DNA of 64,000 bases from contig JASXTE010000015.1 in the NCBI GenBank assembly GCA_030280995.1, positions 27,212,501 to 27,276,500 of the forward strand, in the 5' to 3' direction. The DNA comes from Hemileia vastatrix. Its lineage: Eukaryota; Basidiomycota; Pucciniomycetes; Pucciniales; Zaghouaniaceae. Position 1 is the first letter of the stretch, and each line of letters starts with the position of its first letter. Below are positions 59,385 through 64,000 of the stretch, one piece after another. Both the position numbers and the translations under genes were made by a program. The notes under the pieces were generated by a model. It was not told the origin of the DNA. It worked only from the letters and a program-made list of their open reading frames with translations, and did not search any database.

Positions 59385-60748
59385 TGTCTAGAAGAAGGAG
59401 AAAAAAAAGGAAGAGGAAGGAAAAGAAGGAAAAGAAGGAAAAGAAGGAAAAGAAGGAAAAGAAGGAAAAGAAGGAAAAGAAGGAAAAGAAGGAAAAGAAG
59501 GAAAAGAAGGAAAAGAAGGAAAAGAAGGAAAAGAAACAAAGAAATGATAACAACAATGACTTAACAATAAATGAACTTGGGAAGTTACAAAACTTATAAA
59601 GAGTTATTAAGGGGATGATATATGGTAAGTCTTTTATTCTCTCTACTTAAGTAAAAAATGCTTATATTAAATAATCTTAAAGAAACCTTTATATATATAT
59701 TTTATACCATATTTAAGAGGTAAAAAAGCACAATAAGGAAAACTAATGTAAATATAACATTTTATATTAATAATAATATTAATGATAATTAAAAATAAAG
59801 TAAGTAATAAGTGGTGAGGCTACAGGGGGTTACCCAAGGCCTTTATATAGGTAAGGGGCCCTCTGAAGCGCCACATTAATGTATATACAAAGTAAGAAAA
59901 AATAAAAATAATATTTAACCAATTTTGAGTAAGTGTAAGGGGAAAGCCATGATACAATTAACAAAGACACATGAGTAAGAGCCTAAGATCTACTAATCTA
60001 ATCCCAAAAAGTTAAAATAAAATTAGGGAGTAATTAAATCAGTTTTAGACACATAAAAACAACTAATTTAATTTAAAACATGTCTGATAACCCTTTATTT
60101 AAAAACCAATTTTAAGTGAAACATAAAAATGAGCTATTTTAACACATAAAAATTGTGTAATTAATTAATTTAGTATAAAACATGTGTAATTAATTATTTT
60201 AACTACTTTTATTAGTGTATTAATTATTTTAAGTTAAAACAAGTACTTATTCTAACAAAATTACTAATTTTTAGAATAAAACATTAATGATTTATTTAAT
60301 AAAGTGTTTTAACTTGTCTCATACTTTGATGAAACAATTATGAGTCGAAAAAGCACCCAATATTTTTTTAATAAGATATGAAAGGTGTTATTTAATATAA
60401 AAATTTAATTAATTAATTTAATTACATTATAAGTCAATTTTACACTTATAATTAAAATATACGTTTATAATTAATTAATTATTAATTTATAATTATTAAA
60501 TACATAAAAAAGCGCCATAATTTATAGAATATAAAATATATGATGCTTAATTTGAATGTATAAATAATTTATATAACAATAAAATTAATATAACACTTAT
60601 TTTGCTTATATTTAATAAGATACTTATATAATTTTATTATGCAATAAAATATTAACTTTTATACATAAAATTCATATTTTTACACCCTCTTTCAGGTCCA
60701 ATAAGTTAACATAACATTTACTGGGATCCTGGTACAGCCTGGCTGACA
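59385..60748 (-). repeat. family A 3' LTR of an inverted copy
   Basis: On the minus strand it begins TGTCAGCCAGGCTG at 60748 and ends TCTAGACA at 59385 (1364 bp). It shares start, end and internal blocks with the split LTR 2952-3553 plus 55726-56396. TATATAAAG at about 59842-59850 is the equivalent TATA region. Confidence 0.82.
59417..59535. repeat. 9-bp microsatellite AAGGAAAAG in the LTR
   Basis: About 13 head-to-tail copies of a 9-bp purine unit near the end of the inverted family A LTR. The plus-strand LTR has only a plain pyrimidine tract there. Open frames across it (KEK repeats) are artefacts. Confidence 0.92.
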
Positions 60749-63560
60749 TTCCCTCACTCTAAAAAAACAATAAAAAAATGCTAAGATTTTTCCTATTTAT
60801 TATAATTTTCATATTGTTTGAGAGTTTGAAATTTGTTCCCAGGTATCCATGAATTATCATAATGTATTTAATATTTTATATCTCAATAAATACTCACTAA
60901 ATATTTTCAGAGATTACAACTCTATCAATTAAAATTTTCAATATCTGATATTACTGTGATTTATTTGGGACCCTCAGGTCTATCATTTTTCTTGGAAAAA
61001 TAAATCACTGTTGGAAGTATAAGGCTGAATAAAATAATTTTAAAGAACAGGATGTGTATTGTTATATGGAGAGTGTAATTTCCTTAACATTAATCATTAT
61101 GTTATAAACAAACAGTTCTATAATAGGATCTTAACATTTATTTATTCCTTTTCATTTGTAGATAACTGTATATAACAGTATTTTAACATCCTGTTAAATG
61201 GTATTATATATGGGTTTCTCCAAATTTCTCATTTGTAAATGCATTTAACAACTATATGGCATATTTTTTCTAAGTTGTTTCATATGAATGAAAAATTCAA
61301 CACCAGGATGAAATTACAACCTTTTCAATTTGTTATTGAGAGCTTGAGCAGAAGTTTTGGGGACATAGCCTAGCCAGATCTCAAAAGGCTTCATATAAGT
61401 GACAGAATGGACAGTGATTTTATAAGCCAATTCAAGATTTGGATGTAAGCTTAACCAGTCATGAGTAAATCTGTCCTTGTCTTTATATTCTAAACCAAAG
61501 GCACAATAACTTTACAATCATATTCCAGAGTTGGAAAATTTTATCAGTTAAACCATAATTATGGGGATGGTGAGCAGAATATAAATTCAACTCACAGCCA
61601 CATGTTTCCATTAAAGACATTAAAAATTCACATGTAAAACTTTGGATCTTTTTCATATATGATGGCATTTGGGAATCCAAAGATATTTAACATATTTGAA
61701 AACCATAAAAATTTAAATTTTTTGATGGAAAAAAAATTTTTGTGGGTAGGAAAACATTTACACTGAATATAACCAGTATAACACCTAAAGAATAAAAATG
61801 TCTTTCCTACTATAGGAAGACCAGTGACAAAATACATGTTAATGATTTGCCTATGGGCATCAGGTGCCTTAATATGTTGCAGTAATCTTTAATTTTCTAG
61901 TTAATCCTTTAGATTTATGGCAAGAATCACAAGATTCAACATATAATATTGTGTCCTCAGACATATTATCCCACCATGAAGAATATCTAATCATGGTTTT
62001 TTTAGATCAAAATTAACCACCAATATAAAATGATTTATTTCAATGAAGGAGGAATAACAATGATAATAGTAAGTTTTTCTCCTGTAAGAAATGTAACCAT
62101 CATTGAAAATTTTCTTTATTCAAAGCATTTTGGTACCTTGGAGGAAAAATTTGTATCAATGCTTGAATAGAAGACTTTTTTGGATTAATTAAGATTGAAA
62201 CCTAAATTATTTATGTTAGAATATTTCATAATTATTCCATAATTACCTGTAACAGTTCTTCATTCAGAATAACAATATATATGCCATGTATATGAATTGT
62301 ATCATCTTCAGCCACATATGCTGGGTTGGAAGCATCATTTGATAAAGATAATTTAGAAAGCATATTCACATATGAGTGAACATTTCCAGTATTGTGAATA
62401 ATTTTTCTTCAAACTTTGTATTTTTGAGCTGCTAATTTTGCTTAAACAAATGTCATTTTTGTGTTTTTAAGTTCTAGAGGGATTTTTACTGCATCATAGT
62501 CAGTAACCAATTAAATTTATGGTCATCTAAATAATAATGAATTTTTCCAAATTCCATAAAACTGCTTAACACTATAATTGAGTTTCACCATATCTTAATT
62601 AAATATATCTAAAGGTTTTTAAAATATAACAATTGAATATCAGACATTATGTTATACTGGTGAAAGTCAATTAATTCACTAAAAACTGTGATCAGTTTAG
62701 AGTAATTAATTAATTAGTTAAAGTTTGGAAAATTTTATTTATTGCAGACATTCAAATTATTTATATTCTCAGTAGGAAAAATATTTATATATGGTAAGGA
62801 TAAAATTTAATTTCATCTATAACCACTCCTAATATATGATTTCCATAGAATATAAACAATTGGAATATATATCATTAAATTAATTATTGACTCTTTCTAA
62901 AATAAAGAAAGTCTTAAAAAATCAAACATAAATCATTACATTAATCAATGAATCATTTAAATTTGTGGCTACCATGATATTGAACCAGTTAATAAATAGT
63001 TATCAATAAAGTTGCAACAAGGTTTTCTGAGGAAATTTAATTTAATTTAATTTTTTCCATATAAACCTTGGTTAAAGAATTGGTTATAAGGGTCTATTTT
63101 ATACTGAAAATGATTGAAATATAAATTCCCATTATGTTCCAATAAACTAATTTATAATTCTAAATGATAAAAAAAATTTCATACAGCATAAACAAATGCA
63201 CCATTACAAAAATGTAGTGGATTTGTTATTTCCAAGTGGGTAAAATACAGATCAATAACTCTATGAATTTATAGAGGCTATTGGTGTCAGTTTCACATGA
63301 TAATTATTGCATACCAATTAATTTTTTGATAGATACAAAACAGCTTTAAATACTAGATTCAGAAAACAAATTTGTTGATTTTGACTGGTGGTTTCAAGGA
63401 AGAAATCATCATTGAAGTATATTAAAAATTCATGAAAATACAAATATCTACTGAAGATGAATCAATTTTTTATGAAAATTGTAAGTTTTATTCATATTTT
63501 GAACATTATGTTTTAACATGAAGATTTCACTTGTAGATTTATTTTCATAATAAATATATT
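60749..63560 (-). pseudogene. family A pol, inverted copy, heavily decayed
   Basis: Read on the minus strand from right to left: RT remnant with YFNDDFFLE near 63412 in place of YIDD; RNase H remnant near 62470-62530 (matching the TDCSAVKSLLNLK region of the first copy); integrase remnants at 61837-61483 (FVTGLPIVGK, FGFPNAII, SAHHPHNYG); and a chromodomain remnant at about 60950-60790 (EILKILIDR). Many stops and frame changes. It is the second copy of the element at the window start and is older or more mutated. Confidence 0.8.
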
Positions 63561-64000
63561 TTGACAGTAACTTAAAGTAAAGTTAAGTTGAACTGGATCA
63601 AGATAAGACTCATTTAGTTGTTCAAGAAGATATACTCTTTCATCATAAATTGATATTTTTGCCAATGCTTATTATATTTGTAACAAGTATTTGCTGCATT
63701 CATTTTTATGAAACAGTGGCAAAGTGTTCCAGTTTTTTCTGCAATTTCTACATGAGAAATATTTCTCTCATATAAGGTCCTGGAGAGAAAATGCCTCATT
63801 TCATACTATTTTAAGAAAATATCCTGAGAAAATAATTTATAAAGGTATTAAGCTACTCCAAAAGGTCTTTATGGTTAACATTAAATCTGTTACAAATGTT
63901 GTTATTTGTAAAATTTATTATTTAATAATTTAAAGCACTTTTTTGGAATCATTTCTCTAAGAATTTTGAAAAATCTTTATTATAAACTTCATAGGTGTTC
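63561..64000. other. right edge, unassigned
   Basis: A 61-codon minus-strand frame at 63799-63614 is present but does not match the family A RT N-terminus. Nothing else supported. Confidence 0.4.

Noticed and set aside
59312..59599. Open frames rich in Lys/Glu or Phe/Leu
   Set aside because: Produced by a 9-bp microsatellite in an LTR; no gene-like composition.
63614..63799. Possible helix-turn-helix (EIAEKTGT) on the minus strand
   Set aside because: Too short, isolated, and in decayed AT-rich sequence; not enough to call a transposase.

Overview
This window looks like transposon-packed DNA from a filamentous basidiomycete, most likely a large-genome rust fungus (Pucciniales). The reasons are: very AT-rich sequence with short GT-AG introns of 53-120 nt; several Ty3/Gypsy families with basidiomycete-style pol; a Plavaka (CACTA-type) transposase; TET/JBP-like dioxygenase genes, which are known to be expanded in rusts and linked to basidiomycete DNA transposons; and a C-to-T mutation bias at TCG/CpG. 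The species is inferred, not shown. I see no ordinary housekeeping gene.

Layout: the window is a nest of insertions. Gypsy family A (+ strand, decayed pol at 1-2917) has its 3' LTR (2952-3553, resuming at 55726-56396) split by a family C LTR (3554-3994, resuming at 55079-55721, TSD GCGT). That LTR is split by a Gypsy family B element (3995-55078) with two 1341-bp LTRs. Family B is split by a 39.1-kb DNA transposon (11757-50889) with 40-bp terminal inverted repeats starting CACCACAG and a 3-bp target duplication AGA. Inside the giant transposon sit a PIF/Harbinger-like element (30847-34591, TSD ATT) and a Gypsy family D element on the minus strand (36041-44546, 774-bp LTRs, TSD GGAGG). To the right, a decayed minus-strand gene lies between the family A LTR and a second, inverted, strongly decayed family A copy (59385 to about 63560).

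The giant transposon is the main discovery. Besides its Plavaka transposase (17262-20639, damaged) and a companion ORF (21066-22709, damaged), it carries a complete five-exon SNF2-type helicase gene (12652-15080), a TET/JBP-like Fe(II)/2-oxoglutarate dioxygenase (about 30340-29122, minus), two unrecognised genes, a 2-kb array of about 20 palindromes centred on TCGATCGA, and a run of about a dozen hairpins. The nested Harbinger-like element carries a second TET/JBP-like gene (32524-33150). Transposase, chromatin remodeller, cytosine-oxidation-type enzymes and CpG-centred palindromes in one unit suggest a mobile package that deals with cytosine methylation; this linkage is inference.

A second theme is antisense cargo in the Gypsy elements. 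Near their 3' LTRs, families B and D carry spliced genes opposite to pol (53594-52538, 52056-51257 and 36906-37857) whose frames are intact although gag-pol is broken. All three encode cysteine patterns like the fungal Zn2Cys6 binuclear cluster. Finally, most in-frame stop codons in the younger elements are TGA where CGA is expected, mostly in a TCGA context, and 14 of 22 differences between the two family D LTRs lie at CpG positions, consistent with methylation-driven decay or RIP-like mutation.
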